Assembly (NCBI GenBank): GCA_937928735.1
Contig: CALFVF010000022.1
Location: forward strand, 1-46,845
From: an uncultured Verrucomicrobiales bacterium
GTDB lineage: Bacteria > Verrucomicrobiota > Verrucomicrobiia > Verrucomicrobiales > Akkermansiaceae
Length of the DNA stretch: 46,845 nucleotides
Reading direction: 5' to 3'
In this document: one piece after another, positions 1-8,311 of the stretch
Position numbering within the stretch: the stretch's first letter is position 1
Layout: each line of letters opens with the position of its first letter
Program-made: the position numbers and the translations under genes
Notes under the pieces: generated by a model
Databases searched by the model: none
The model's input: only the letters and a program-made list of their open reading frames with translations
What the model was told of the DNA's origin: nothing

Positions 1-130
1 AATCTACAATAGGCTTATTATGAATGCTACTAATGTGATTCCACTCTCCTTGCCTAATCTCTTCGCTAAGAGAATCAGCAACAATACCCAATGCTCCACG
101 ATTACGAGTACATCTTTCTCGGGAATTCAT
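1..130 (-). CDS. Partial hypothetical ORF at left edge, possible first integron cassette
   Basis: An open frame of 43 codons starts at ATG 130-128 on the minus strand and runs off the window with no stop. It reads MNSRERCTRNRGALGIVADS and on. I do not recognise it. It points away from the integron integrase and lies about 25 bases after a sigma70-like promoter (TCGACA-17-TATTCT), which is where the first cassette of an integron would be expected. There is no Shine-Dalgarno sequence. An open frame this short could be chance; the context is the main support. Confidence 0.35.
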   Translation of the reverse strand, partial: MNSRERCTRNRGALGIVADSLSEEIRQGEWNHISSIHNKPIVD

Positions 131-162
131 TTTAGTAGAACTAGGGTTTAGTTTCACTTCGG

Positions 163-191
163 AGAATACTTAATCTCTTTGTGGTTGTCGA
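163..191 (-). promoter_or_regulatory. Possible cassette (Pc-like) promoter
   Basis: On the minus strand, TCGACA (191-186) and TATTCT (168-163) are separated by 17 bases. This is a fair sigma70-type promoter directed to the left edge, away from intI. Its position between intI and the leftward partial ORF matches the cassette promoter of integrons. Inferred from sequence only. Confidence 0.4.
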
Positions 192-225
192 TGGGAAAAA
201 ATTTCCTAAGTTAGATTTTCTGTTG

Positions 226-231
226 GATAAT
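226..231 (+). promoter_or_regulatory. Candidate -10 box of the intI promoter
   Basis: GATAAT at 226-231 is one base from the TATAAT consensus. It lies 13 bases before the first LexA-type palindrome, so a repressor bound there would cover the start of transcription. The -35 region (about 203-208) is poor, as expected for a weak, repressed promoter. Confidence 0.4.
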
Positions 232-242
232 AAGCCGTTTTG

Positions 243-256
243 TGTTCAATTGAACT
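243..256. promoter_or_regulatory. LexA-type operator 1 of intI
   Basis: A perfect 12-base palindrome GTTCAATTGAAC occupies 244-255. With flanks it reads TGTTC-AATT-GAACT. The Verrucomicrobia LexA motif, as I recall it, is TGTTC-N4-GAACA, so only one outer base differs. It lies just before the likely ATG at 258 and just after the -10 box. Confidence 0.6.
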
Positions 257-257
257 C

Positions 258-1229
258 ATGTCCTCCAAGAGTTCAATTGAACAGCAAATTAAGACGAAGA
301 TGCGGCGTGCTTCGATGTCTTATCGTACTGAAGAAAGTTATGTGGGCTGGTATAAGAGGTTTGTGAAATTCCATGGTCTGAAACATCCTTCTTCTATGGG
401 AGCTATGGAGATCGAGGCTTTTTTGAACCATTTGGCGGTCAACCGCCAAGTGAGTGGCTCGACTCAAAATCAAGCTCTTAGCGCTTTACTCTTTCTTTAT
501 AAAGAGGTTCTACAAATTGATATTCAAGGTCTGGATGCTCGGCGCTCTAAGAAACCACGGCGAATGCCTGAGGTGCTTTCTCGTGAGGAAGTGCGTGAGA
601 TTTTAGACCTTTTGCCAGCGGGAACTCCTAAAGTTTTGATCTCTCTTCTTTATGGTTGTGGTCTGCGTGTGAGTGAGGTTTTGCGCTTGAGAAGAAAGGA
701 TGTGGATTTTTCCAATATGGTGATTCAGGTTCGCCAAGGTAAGGGGCGTAAAGACCGTTCTTTAACATTACCTAAAAAACTCAAGGAGCCTCTGATTCGA
801 CAGGTTAAGAAGGCGAAGCTGATTTACGATGATGATGTGACGAGTTTTGGTGCCTGTGAGGTGTTTGTGGAGCCTGCTCTGAATAGAAAGTCGGGTCACA
901 CCTTTAGCCAGAGTTGGGAGTGGTTTTGGGTGTTTCCTTCTGCTCTGCGTGCTGCTGATCCCAGAGATGGTGTGCAGAAGAGGCACCATATTCTTGAGGG
1001 GGCTGCGAGTAAGTGGATCAAGCAGGCTGTGGCTAAGTCTTCGATCGCGAAGCGGGTGAGTGCGCATACGTTTCGCCACAGTTATGCGACGCATTTACTG
1101 CAATCAGGTGTAGACCTTCGCTCGATTCAGGTGGCTCTGGGTCACAGTAGTATTAAGACGACTGAGATCTATACGCATGTTCTGCATGCGATTGCTGGTA
1201 AGACGAGGAGCCCTCTAGACGATCTTTAG
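258..1229 (+). CDS. intI: Integron integrase (IntI, tyrosine recombinase)
   Basis: Site-specific recombinase that captures and shuffles gene cassettes at attI/attC sites. Catalytic residues are visible as R137 (GCGLRVSEVLRL), H270 and R273 (HTFRHSYATH), H296 (LGHSS) and Y305 (IYTHV), counted from ATG 258. The insert typical of IntI but absent from XerC/D is present (SWEWFWVFPSALRAADPRDG followed by RHHI), as is the C-terminal SPLDDL. At 323 residues it is full length. ATG 258 is chosen because the family's first helix (SIEQQIKTKMRRASMSYRTE) starts right after it; an in-frame ATG at 300 would cut that helix. Two LexA-type palindromes at the start suggest SOS induction, as known for other integrases. 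Cassettes should lie to the left, outside the window. Confidence 0.93.
   Translation: MSSKSSIEQQIKTKMRRASMSYRTEESYVGWYKRFVKFHGLKHPSSMGAMEIEAFLNHLAVNRQVSGSTQNQALSALLFLYKEVLQIDIQGLDARRSKKPRRMPEVLSREEVREILDLLPAGTPKVLISLLYGCGLRVSEVLRLRRKDVDFSNMVIQVRQGKGRKDRSLTLPKKLKEPLIRQVKKAKLIYDDDVTSFGACEVFVEPALNRKSGHTFSQSWEWFWVFPSALRAADPRDGVQKRHHILEGAASKWIKQAVAKSSIAKRVSAHTFRHSYATHLLQSGVDLRSIQVALGHSSIKTTEIYTHVLHAIAGKTRSPLDDL
270..283. promoter_or_regulatory. LexA-type operator 2 of intI
   Basis: A second, identical 12-base palindrome GTTCAATTGAAC at 271-282, flanked as AGTTC-AATT-GAACA. It is centred 27 bases after the first. It falls within the first codons if the gene starts at ATG 258, or in the leader if it starts at 300. 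Confidence 0.55.
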
Positions 1230-1302
1230 CTTCTGGGGTTTCTGTTGTCTTCTGAACTACTCTGAGGGTATTGTCCTGCGCGAGGTTTTTGGTGGGGTTC
1301 AA

Positions 1303-1336
1303 CAAAAAAGCCACACCGCGATTCGCGATGTGGCTT
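1303..1336 (-). terminator. Rho-independent terminator of rpsA
   Basis: On the minus strand a stem AAGCCACA-CGCGA pairs with TCGCG-TGTGGCTT (one mismatch) and is followed by six Ts. It lies 26 bases beyond the rpsA stop codon. On the plus strand it has no T run, so it should not end intI transcripts efficiently. Confidence 0.85.
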
Positions 1337-1361
1337 GTGAATTTTCTCAACAAGAGACGGT

Positions 1362-3050
1362 TTAGTCTTCGCTAGGGCTCCACTCTTCTGAGGTGCCTGA
1401 GGCGAGGTTAAACGCTTGCTCTAGTCCTACGAGGTCGCTGCTTGGCTTGAGTGTCTCGAAGGATTGTGATTCCTTCTGTAGCTGGTCTTCGCTGTATGAG
1501 ACAGCTTTCACTGAGAGACCGATGCGGCGCTCTACTTTGTCTACTTTAATCACTCGTGCTTCGACGTCGTCTCCGACCTTAAGTACATCTTTGACGCGCT
1601 CTACATGATCTTCACTGAGTTGTGAGATGTGGATGAGGCCATCAATGTCGTCTTGTAGGTTCACGAAGGCTCCGAAGGATGCGATCTTGGCGACTTGTCC
1701 TTTGACGAGGTCACCGACCTTGAACTTATTGTCGATGTCTGACCATGGATCGTTCTCTGCTTGCTTGATGCCAAGTGAGACGCGCTGGTTTTCCTTATCA
1801 ATAGTAAGAACGACTGCTTCGACTTCGTCACCTTTCTTGAGGACTTCTGATGGGTGGTTGATCTTACGTGTCCAAGAGAGGTCGGAGACGTGGATCATGC
1901 CATCAATGCCTTCTTCGAGACCAACGAAGGCTCCGTAGGTGGTGAGGTTTCGTACAGCTCCCTTGATGTTTGTGCCAACTGGGTAGCGTGCTTCGATCTC
2001 ATCCCATGGGTTCACCTCTAGCTGGCGAACTCCGAGTGAGATTTTCTGCTCTTCGATAGATATACCGAGGACTACGGCTTCGATCTCTTGGTCGAGTTCG
2101 AGGACGTCAGATGGGCGTGTGATACGCTTGACCCATGAGAGCTCTGAGACGTGTACGAGGCCTTCGACGCCGCGCTCGATCTCGATGAATGCTCCGTATG
2201 GAAGTAACTTGGTGACTCGGCCGCGAACTTGCTGACCGATCGGGAACTTGGCTTCGATGTCTTCCCATGGATTATCACTCATCTGCTTGAGTCCTAGTGA
2301 GACGCGCTCTTTCTCGCGGTCGACATCAAGGATCTGCACCTCAAGGGACTGGCCGATGTGGAGCATTTCAGATGGGTGGTTGATACGTCCCCAGCTCATG
2401 TCTGTGATGTGGAGGAGTCCGTCCATGCCTTGTAGGTCAACAAACGCTCCGAAGTCTGTGATGTTTTTGACAAGTCCTTCGACTTTGTCGCCAATCTTGA
2501 CTGTTTGGAGGAACTGCTGACGAAGTTCTGCGCGCTCGGCTTCGATCACTTCACGGCGTGAGAGTACGATGTTCTTGCGCTCATCGTTGACCTTGACGAT
2601 CTTAAATTCAAAAATCTTACCGACATATTCGGTGAGGTCTTTTGGTGGGATGATGTCAACTTGTGAGCCTGGTAGGAAGGCTTCCACGCCGACGTTGACC
2701 ATTAGGCCACCTTTGACAACAGCTTTGACTTTGCCTTTCACTAGGCCGCCATCGTTGTATACGCCAACGATTTTTTCCCAGTTTTGCTTGTGGGCTGCTT
2801 TTTCTTTGGAGAGTACGACCATTCCTTCGTCGTTCTCAAGTTTAACGAGTAGGACTTCTACGCCGTCACCTACTTCGATTTCTTCGTCTTCAAATTCAGA
2901 GACTGGTATGGCACCTTCTGATTTGTAGCCGATGTCAACAAGGATGACTTGTGGGCGAATGTCAATGATTGTGCCATTGACGATGGTTCCTTCGTTAAAT
3001 TCGCGGAACTTAGAGTCAATGAGTTCTGCGAGTTCTAGGTTAACACTCAT
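1362..3050 (-). CDS. rpsA: 30S ribosomal protein S1
   Basis: RNA-binding protein of the small ribosomal subunit that brings mRNA to the ribosome, especially mRNA without a Shine-Dalgarno sequence. The 562 residues match the usual six-domain length (557 in E. coli). Repeated S1 motifs of the kind VxNITDFGAFVDLQGMDGLLHITDMSW are visible, at roughly 20-85, 105-170, 190-260, 275-345, 360-432 and 447-515. The first two are the divergent ribosome-binding type. The start (MSVNLELAELIDSKF) has no Shine-Dalgarno sequence. It is a single-gene unit with its own terminator. A full six-domain S1 fits the scarcity of Shine-Dalgarno sequences across the window. Confidence 0.97.
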   Translation of the reverse strand: MSVNLELAELIDSKFREFNEGTIVNGTIIDIRPQVILVDIGYKSEGAIPVSEFEDEEIEVGDGVEVLLVKLENDEGMVVLSKEKAAHKQNWEKIVGVYNDGGLVKGKVKAVVKGGLMVNVGVEAFLPGSQVDIIPPKDLTEYVGKIFEFKIVKVNDERKNIVLSRREVIEAERAELRQQFLQTVKIGDKVEGLVKNITDFGAFVDLQGMDGLLHITDMSWGRINHPSEMLHIGQSLEVQILDVDREKERVSLGLKQMSDNPWEDIEAKFPIGQQVRGRVTKLLPYGAFIEIERGVEGLVHVSELSWVKRITRPSDVLELDQEIEAVVLGISIEEQKISLGVRQLEVNPWDEIEARYPVGTNIKGAVRNLTTYGAFVGLEEGIDGMIHVSDLSWTRKINHPSEVLKKGDEVEAVVLTIDKENQRVSLGIKQAENDPWSDIDNKFKVGDLVKGQVAKIASFGAFVNLQDDIDGLIHISQLSEDHVERVKDVLKVGDDVEARVIKVDKVERRIGLSVKAVSYSEDQLQKESQSFETLKPSSDLVGLEQAFNLASGTSEEWSPSED

Positions 3051-3379
3051 GTGTGTTTCTGTGTTTGGTTTAGTTTATTACGATTTCTACCGCTTTGCCT
3101 CAGAACGCTGACAGGAACCGAGGCTCCAACTACCTGTCAACGGGTAGAAATCTGGTGGCGAAACGTAGGCAATGTGGTTATTTTGGCAAGAAGAATGTCT
3201 GTGCGGGGATGCTCATTTCTTCTATTTTCACCTACCCTCTCTCTCGTTTCTGCCAATTTGGGTTGTTTCCGATCCAGACAAGCACAATCTCTCTTGTGTG
3301 AACTCTTAAGAATTGTGGACTACGCAGAGTTCGCGAAATCTGGTTGTATGTTGAGAAATGAGGTTACCGGAGGTGCTCT
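3051..3379. other. Intergenic: rpsA upstream region plus repeat element
   Basis: The first 170 bases upstream of rpsA should hold its promoter, though I could not pick one with confidence. The rest, from about 3222 to 3383, is a copy of repeat family A. Open frames here on the plus strand (from 3051 and 3095) overlap the repeat and look like chance. Confidence 0.6.
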
Positions 3380-3383
3380 TTAA
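3222..3383 (-). repeat. Family A inverted-repeat element, copy A1 (MITE-like)
   Basis: In reverse orientation this resembles the copies at 33862-34028 and 36264-36431. Shared blocks include ATTGTGGAC-ACGCAGAG, CAATCTGGT-like and AATGAGGTT, then the terminal AGGTGCTCTTTAA. The right end is clear at 3383. The left end (about 3222, CACCT at 3229-3233) is degenerate. No coding capacity. Confidence 0.65.
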
Positions 3384-4342
3384 TCTAGAGACCAGAGTCG
3401 GAGATGTTCAATTTCTAGGCCTGTGGAGGATATGAGGAGTTCTCGTTTTGTCTCGTGTCCAAGTCCACTTGCACTGTATGAGCTTAATTCTTCGTCTTCA
3501 AGATACACTGTGATCTTTCTGCCACTATTGTGTATAAAGATATTTGACATGACATTTGTATGAATCCCTGCTGAAAAGGTGATTTCATTCTCTGCGATGA
3601 GTTCTCTTAATTTCTCATTGGCTCCTACGCTGTTTCTGAGTTTTACGCCTTTGGGACTAAAGAATCCATTCTGGAGGTCTGATATTTTCATGTCTCCATC
3701 TCTCATGGTCACTCCACATAGGCGCCCGTACTGTGATTCTTTAGACTCTGGATCACTGTAGCTAATAAAGGTGTAATCGGCGGTGGTGATCTTTGCCCTA
3801 ATCCACATTACGCTGTCTTTGATATCTTCTTTTAGCTTGTGCGTAATGACGACATGCGAGTCTGCTATTTCATGGACTTTGAGCACTAATTTTCCATCTG
3901 AGAAGTCACACTGCTTGTGACCTTCTGCGGAGCGCTTGCTGTTACTTCTCCAGTCAGGCCCTAGTTGCTCGACATCATCTGGATCTTCTCGATTAAAGCT
4001 GTCTTCAAAGATCAGCCGTCCGCGTTTCTTGACAAGGGAGGCGAGTCTTTTGGGGAGTATTTCACCTTCTTTAGGTAGATAATAGTTTTTTGATTCGTCG
4101 GCAACAAGGTCTGTTTTTGGACGTTGTTTTAACCATTCTTGGTCTTGTTTTGAGAGTTTTTCGAGTGGCAGTGTGAATTCTTTTGCGTCTTTGAGACGCT
4201 TTATTGTTACTTTGTTTTCATCGGAGGAAATGTACTCTGCATCAATGGTCACGCCATCTTTTGACGTCCATGTTCTTGCTTCTGCTTGGCTCAGGAGCAG
4301 TGCTGTGAGTACAAAGATTGGTGATATGAGGTGTTTGATCAT
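3380..4342 (-). CDS. Secreted SHD1-domain protein
   Basis: The protein starts with a signal peptide (about 22 residues, MIKHLISPIFVLTALLLSQA). Residues about 23-75 form an SLA1-homology 1 domain (RTWTSKDGVTIDAEYISSDE, then TLPLEKLSKQDQEWL), common in secreted proteins of Planctomycetes and Verrucomicrobia. The remaining ~230 residues begin IFEDSFNREDPDD and contain many short beta-strand stretches with an acid-rich pattern. They suggest a concanavalin-like sandwich fold, but I see no catalytic motif. The function is unknown; a cell-surface or polysaccharide-binding role is possible. Its TAA stop lies inside the terminal TTAA of repeat copy A1, so the original C-terminus may have been altered by that insertion. 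Confidence 0.8.
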   Translation of the reverse strand: MIKHLISPIFVLTALLLSQAEARTWTSKDGVTIDAEYISSDENKVTIKRLKDAKEFTLPLEKLSKQDQEWLKQRPKTDLVADESKNYYLPKEGEILPKRLASLVKKRGRLIFEDSFNREDPDDVEQLGPDWRSNSKRSAEGHKQCDFSDGKLVLKVHEIADSHVVITHKLKEDIKDSVMWIRAKITTADYTFISYSDPESKESQYGRLCGVTMRDGDMKISDLQNGFFSPKGVKLRNSVGANEKLRELIAENEITFSAGIHTNVMSNIFIHNSGRKITVYLEDEELSSYSASGLGHETKRELLISSTGLEIEHLRLWSLD

Positions 4343-4508
4343 TTTTGTTCTTAGTTAGAGGGGTTATTCATAGAACTATGAACGGTTTTCAATTCTTGCA
4401 ATGAATCGGTAGATTTTCTGCCTTTTCTTTAGCCGTTGCAATCAAAAAGCTGAATCCTCTCGTCGCTCTGGATTTCTTTGTTCTTCTTTCAGCTACAAGG
4501 GTCGATAC

Positions 4509-4547
4509 AAAAACTAGCTAATGCTGTAGTGCGCATTAGCTAGTTTT
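4509..4547 (-). terminator. Terminator of the SNF2 helicase gene
   Basis: A perfect 15-base inverted repeat (4510-4524 with 4533-4547, arms beginning AAAACTAGCTAATGC) has an 8-base loop. Read on the minus strand the stem ends in TTTTT. It lies 23 bases beyond the stop codon at 4571. It also has a short T run on the plus strand. Confidence 0.8.
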
Positions 4548-4570
4548 GAGGTTTGAACATTTTCTATGAA

Positions 4571-7500
4571 TTAATCTTCTTCTAGGCTTTCTCCTCCGTG
4601 ACTGAGGATGAATTGTAGATCATCCACACCTAGATTACTGGCAAATCCTTCGTCTCCGAGGACATTGGTGACAAGTGCTGTCTTCTGGTGCTGGAGTACA
4701 CGGATTTTCTCTTCCACGGTATCTCTGGTGAGTAGGCGGTAGGCGATGACTTTGTTCTTCTGACCAATACGGTGAGTTCGGTCAATCGCTTGGTTTTCCA
4801 CAGCTGGGTTCCACCATGGATCATAGAGGATGACGTAGGAGGCTGAGGTGAGGTTAAGGCCTGCTCCACCTGCTTTGAGCGAGAGCATGAAGACGGAGGG
4901 TTCTTTGGTCGTCTGGAATTTTTCAATTTCACCACGGCGGTCTTTGGTCTGACCTGTGAGGTAGTTATACGCGCGGCTCTCTGTTTCGAGGCGGGCTTTG
5001 ATAATATCCAGCATGGAGACGAACTGGGAGAAGACCAAGACCTTGTGACCTTCTTCACGCAGCTGATCGAGCAGATAGAAGAGTGCTGTCATCTTGGCGC
5101 TTTCTTCCTTGAGGTACTTCGGGTCGATGAGTCCTGGGTGGCAGCAGATCTGACGAAGGCGCATGAGGCCCTGTAGAATCGCAAATGAGTTCTTCTTGAC
5201 GGCTTCGTCTGAGTCCAGTCCAAGAAGTGCCTTCTGAATGCGCTTGAGCTCGGCTTTGTACATTTCTGCCTGTATGCCTTCCATGTTGGCAAAGACTTCT
5301 TCTTCCGTTCTCGGTGGTAGATCTTTGGCGACTTGGAGCTTTGTACGGCGTAGCAGGAATGGTCTCAGACGTGCAGCTAGGCGGTTCTGCGAGCCTGGGT
5401 CTTTGCGCTTATCAAAGCGTTTCTTAAAGTAGGCTCGAGTTCCAAGTACTCCAGGCATAGCGAAGGCCATGAGTGACCACATGTCCATGAGGCGGTTCTC
5501 AATGGGTGTACCTGTTAGTACTAGGCGATTCGTCGCATTGAGGTCTCTCGCGGCCTTGGCGGCCTTTGAGTCTGGGTTTTTAATCTGCTGACCTTCATCT
5601 AGGATGACTGTGAGCCACTGAATGCCATTGAGATCATCGCCACAGACTCTGAGCTGTGCGTAGTTGAGCACTACGACATCGAGCCTGTCTTGGGCTTCTT
5701 CGACATCGAGATCATCACGTGTGCGTAATACTTTAACTTTGAGTTCTGGGGCGAACTTTTCGGTTTCTGTCGCCCAGACATCGAGTACGGACTTCGGACA
5801 GACAACTAGAGCTGGCTTCTTCCTGACCTTCTTGTCATCCAAGTTGAGCTGGCGCAACCAGAGGATGTAGGTGATGGACTGGATGGTTTTACCCAGACCC
5901 ATGTCATCGGCAAGTATTCCGCCGAAACGATTCGTCGCTAGGTAGGCTAGGAAACGGAAACCCTCTACCTGATAAGGACGGAGTGTCGCCTGGAGGCCTT
6001 CCGGTACATCGACATCGACATCGACCTGAATTTCCTGGGCAGAATCTTTGATGCGTTTCCAGGCTTTCGGGTCAAAGACCTCTGCGGCCTTTGGATCAGC
6101 TAGCTGGAGTGCGTGCATTCTGTGGGTTTCTCCTGAAAGGTCAAAGGGATCAAGTCCCAGGCGTGTGACCGCGTCTCGCTGGTCATCATCTAGCTTGATT
6201 TCTAGACGCATCCAGCCGCCATCTTCCATGCGGACATAGCCACCTCTGGCAGCAACGAGCTGGCGAATCTGAGTTTTGCTGAGATTCACTCCGTCCACAT
6301 CAATCACAATGCGAAGGTCAAACCAATCGATGTCTTGATTCACAACCTCGAAGCGCACAGCAGCAGCCACGGGGTCTGCGAGGAGTGTTTTGAGCTTGTA
6401 GTCGAGCTCTGTGACAACACTCTCTGGCATGGTGGTCGCCCATTCTGCGAATTTTTCAGGAAAGAGCTTTGTGACGCGGGATTTAAACGCACCGAGTTTT
6501 TCATCAAAGGTGAGCCCCATCTCTGAGAGTAAGCTAGGGACTGGATAGAGGTCTTCGCGGGCGAAGCGCAGAAGCTGCTGGCCTTTGACGGGCTTTTGCT
6601 CAACAAGTTCCCAGCCGCTTTTCACGAGTTTCTCCGTGCGGCGCTCTTTGCGCTCTAGTGCTTCGACTTCGACCACTAAGTGCTCGGTCTCCGCCGCTGT
6701 GAGTCCCTGCTCAATACGCATTCCCATCTTAGGGTAGAGATCGAGGTCGACAACGCGTTTCTTCAGTGACTCGGGGAGCTTCGCTCCTATTTTACGTAGA
6801 AATTCGACTCCTTCGAGTGAGTCAATGACGAGCTTAGGGATCAAGTAGCGTGGCATGATCTCTGTATCATCTAGCCAGCGCGGTGGCCCTGGGAACACTG
6901 TTTCATCTGACTGATAGAGTTCTTCGCGACCTGGGAGCAGACGTACTGAGTGGGAGACGTTTTCTCCCTTTTTTGTCACTAACTGGAGGGCGAAGGAGCG
7001 CTCATCATAGGGATCATCTTCGCAGATCCACTTGAGTGGGTCTTTGACAACTTTAAAGTACTTTTCATCCAGGTTAACAATGTAGCCTTTGAGCGCGGAC
7101 TGGCGGAAGAGGCGATTCATGAATCGGCAGCATTCTTCCTGATCGAGATCAAGAGAGGTGACTGCTTCTTTCGCGTAGAAGTGGAGGTAGTGCTCCCAGA
7201 TGACTTGGCTTGCGGCGTCCATGCGCAGTGCCGCTTCATCAAAGAGGCCTACGAGACGATCAATGTCACCCTTTTCTTTCACATGAATCCATTCTTCAGA
7301 TTCCCCTTCTTTAAACTCAAGGTGAGCTTCATTGATGGTGGAGACGATGCGGAAGGCGATCTTTTGTGGCTTGCCTTCTGGTGGACGATCATTGACGGAC
7401 TCGATCCGGTCATACCATTCTGAGACTTCTCGCTCACGCTCCCAGTCCTGCATTCTGCGCTGCACAGCCTCTAGGTCTGTGATCACATTCATGAACTCTG

Positions 7501-8068
7501 GGTAGTTGAGCTTACGCTTATAGAATGCGTAGGCTAGGTAGTTCCAGAATTCCAAAATGTCTCCCGGGGGCATCGGCCATAGCTCTAGTGGGTCATAGCT
7601 GACTATCTCCCAGCGGGGATTCAGGCGCACCATGTCGTGGTCGTGCATTTCCCCCTCAATGACGTAGCGGCGGTAGCGCTTCTCTAACTTACTGATGAAG
7701 TCTGCTTCCTTGTCATCGACCTCACGGTCTAACTTATCCTCGATAATGTCGATGAGTGGTGTATCATCAAATTCATTCGGAGACTCAGGGAGATCTTCAC
7801 CGCGGTGCATACGCTCCATCATGGTGGCGTACTGACAGATACCTGAGACGAGTGGATCCTCAGCGGTGCAGCTCCCAAACCAGCGATTCCCCTGCAAGCG
7901 TAAGCTCGTGCGGAATGTGCCTGATTTGTGCTCGACGCGGCCTTGAATAAAAAGGTGATTACCGAAAATCTGTGTGACGAAGCCTTCTTGCTGGATCTCG
8001 TCACCAGCTTTTCGTGCCTCTTCGGGGAAACTATTAAGAAAGTTGAGTGTTGCTCTATCTGGATTCAT
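4571..8068 (-). CDS. SNF2/Swi2-family DEAD-like helicase
   Basis: Large (1165-residue) ATP-dependent DNA translocase. The helicase core is in the C-terminal half: LADDMGLGKT (motif I, near residue 720), VILDEGQ (motif II, near 820), LTGTPIEN (motif III), VFSQF (motif IV), SLKAGGAGLNLTSASYVILY (motif V), then PWWNPAVENQAIDRTHRIGQ (motif VI, near 1096). Near residues 65-100 a SWIM-like zinc finger can be traced (GSCTAEDPLVSGICQYATMM). Its second cysteine and its histidine are replaced by A and Y, so zinc binding is doubtful. The middle ~600 residues are not recognisable. Bacterial relatives remodel RNA polymerase or DNA-protein complexes. It is a single gene with its own terminator; an AAGGAA about 15 bases upstream is one of few Shine-Dalgarno-like sites. 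Confidence 0.93.
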   Translation of the reverse strand: MNPDRATLNFLNSFPEEARKAGDEIQQEGFVTQIFGNHLFIQGRVEHKSGTFRTSLRLQGNRWFGSCTAEDPLVSGICQYATMMERMHRGEDLPESPNEFDDTPLIDIIEDKLDREVDDKEADFISKLEKRYRRYVIEGEMHDHDMVRLNPRWEIVSYDPLELWPMPPGDILEFWNYLAYAFYKRKLNYPEFMNVITDLEAVQRRMQDWEREREVSEWYDRIESVNDRPPEGKPQKIAFRIVSTINEAHLEFKEGESEEWIHVKEKGDIDRLVGLFDEAALRMDAASQVIWEHYLHFYAKEAVTSLDLDQEECCRFMNRLFRQSALKGYIVNLDEKYFKVVKDPLKWICEDDPYDERSFALQLVTKKGENVSHSVRLLPGREELYQSDETVFPGPPRWLDDTEIMPRYLIPKLVIDSLEGVEFLRKIGAKLPESLKKRVVDLDLYPKMGMRIEQGLTAAETEHLVVEVEALERKERRTEKLVKSGWELVEQKPVKGQQLLRFAREDLYPVPSLLSEMGLTFDEKLGAFKSRVTKLFPEKFAEWATTMPESVVTELDYKLKTLLADPVAAAVRFEVVNQDIDWFDLRIVIDVDGVNLSKTQIRQLVAARGGYVRMEDGGWMRLEIKLDDDQRDAVTRLGLDPFDLSGETHRMHALQLADPKAAEVFDPKAWKRIKDSAQEIQVDVDVDVPEGLQATLRPYQVEGFRFLAYLATNRFGGILADDMGLGKTIQSITYILWLRQLNLDDKKVRKKPALVVCPKSVLDVWATETEKFAPELKVKVLRTRDDLDVEEAQDRLDVVVLNYAQLRVCGDDLNGIQWLTVILDEGQQIKNPDSKAAKAARDLNATNRLVLTGTPIENRLMDMWSLMAFAMPGVLGTRAYFKKRFDKRKDPGSQNRLAARLRPFLLRRTKLQVAKDLPPRTEEEVFANMEGIQAEMYKAELKRIQKALLGLDSDEAVKKNSFAILQGLMRLRQICCHPGLIDPKYLKEESAKMTALFYLLDQLREEGHKVLVFSQFVSMLDIIKARLETESRAYNYLTGQTKDRRGEIEKFQTTKEPSVFMLSLKAGGAGLNLTSASYVILYDPWWNPAVENQAIDRTHRIGQKNKVIAYRLLTRDTVEEKIRVLQHQKTALVTNVLGDEGFASNLGVDDLQFILSHGGESLEED

Positions 8069-8270
8069 TAGAAAATTCTTCCTTGTTGTGCTAGCAGGAC
8101 ATAGCGCCCAGCCAGCTCTACCATCAGCAGTAACGTGATGGGAAATCGATTTTATAGCCTATTTACTCAAACTAGCAAGCTAAGTTTGATACTATTCTCC
8201 CTGAGAAAATGAGACACTTGTTTAAGTCCTTTTAAGAATTCTCATTGGTATCACCTCTCTATGATTAGCC

Positions 8271-8298
8271 TTGTCAGCTAGTAGTGATGCGCTAATGC
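8271..8298 (+). promoter_or_regulatory. Possible hslO promoter
   Basis: TTGTCA (8271-8276) and TAATGC (8293-8298) are 16 bases apart and end 13 bases before the ATG at 8312. This would give a leader of only a few bases. Moderate match to consensus. Confidence 0.35.
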
Positions 8299-8311
8299 TT
8301 GCGCTGAAATC

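Noticed and set aside
210..228. Two GTTRRRY sequences (GTTAGAT, GTTGGAT) upstream of intI as attI cores
   Set aside because: They lie on the strand that would place cassettes on the intI side, inside its promoter. This is the wrong orientation for the divergent layout seen here.
3051..3383. Open frames of 110 and 68 codons upstream of rpsA on the plus strand
   Set aside because: They overlap the family A repeat and the rpsA promoter region, have no family resemblance, and look like chance openings.
8236..8251. Remnant of a family B element (GAATTCTCATTGGTAT)
   Set aside because: Sixteen bases match the right end of copy B2 with one deletion, but no left end or TAA flank is present. Too short to call.
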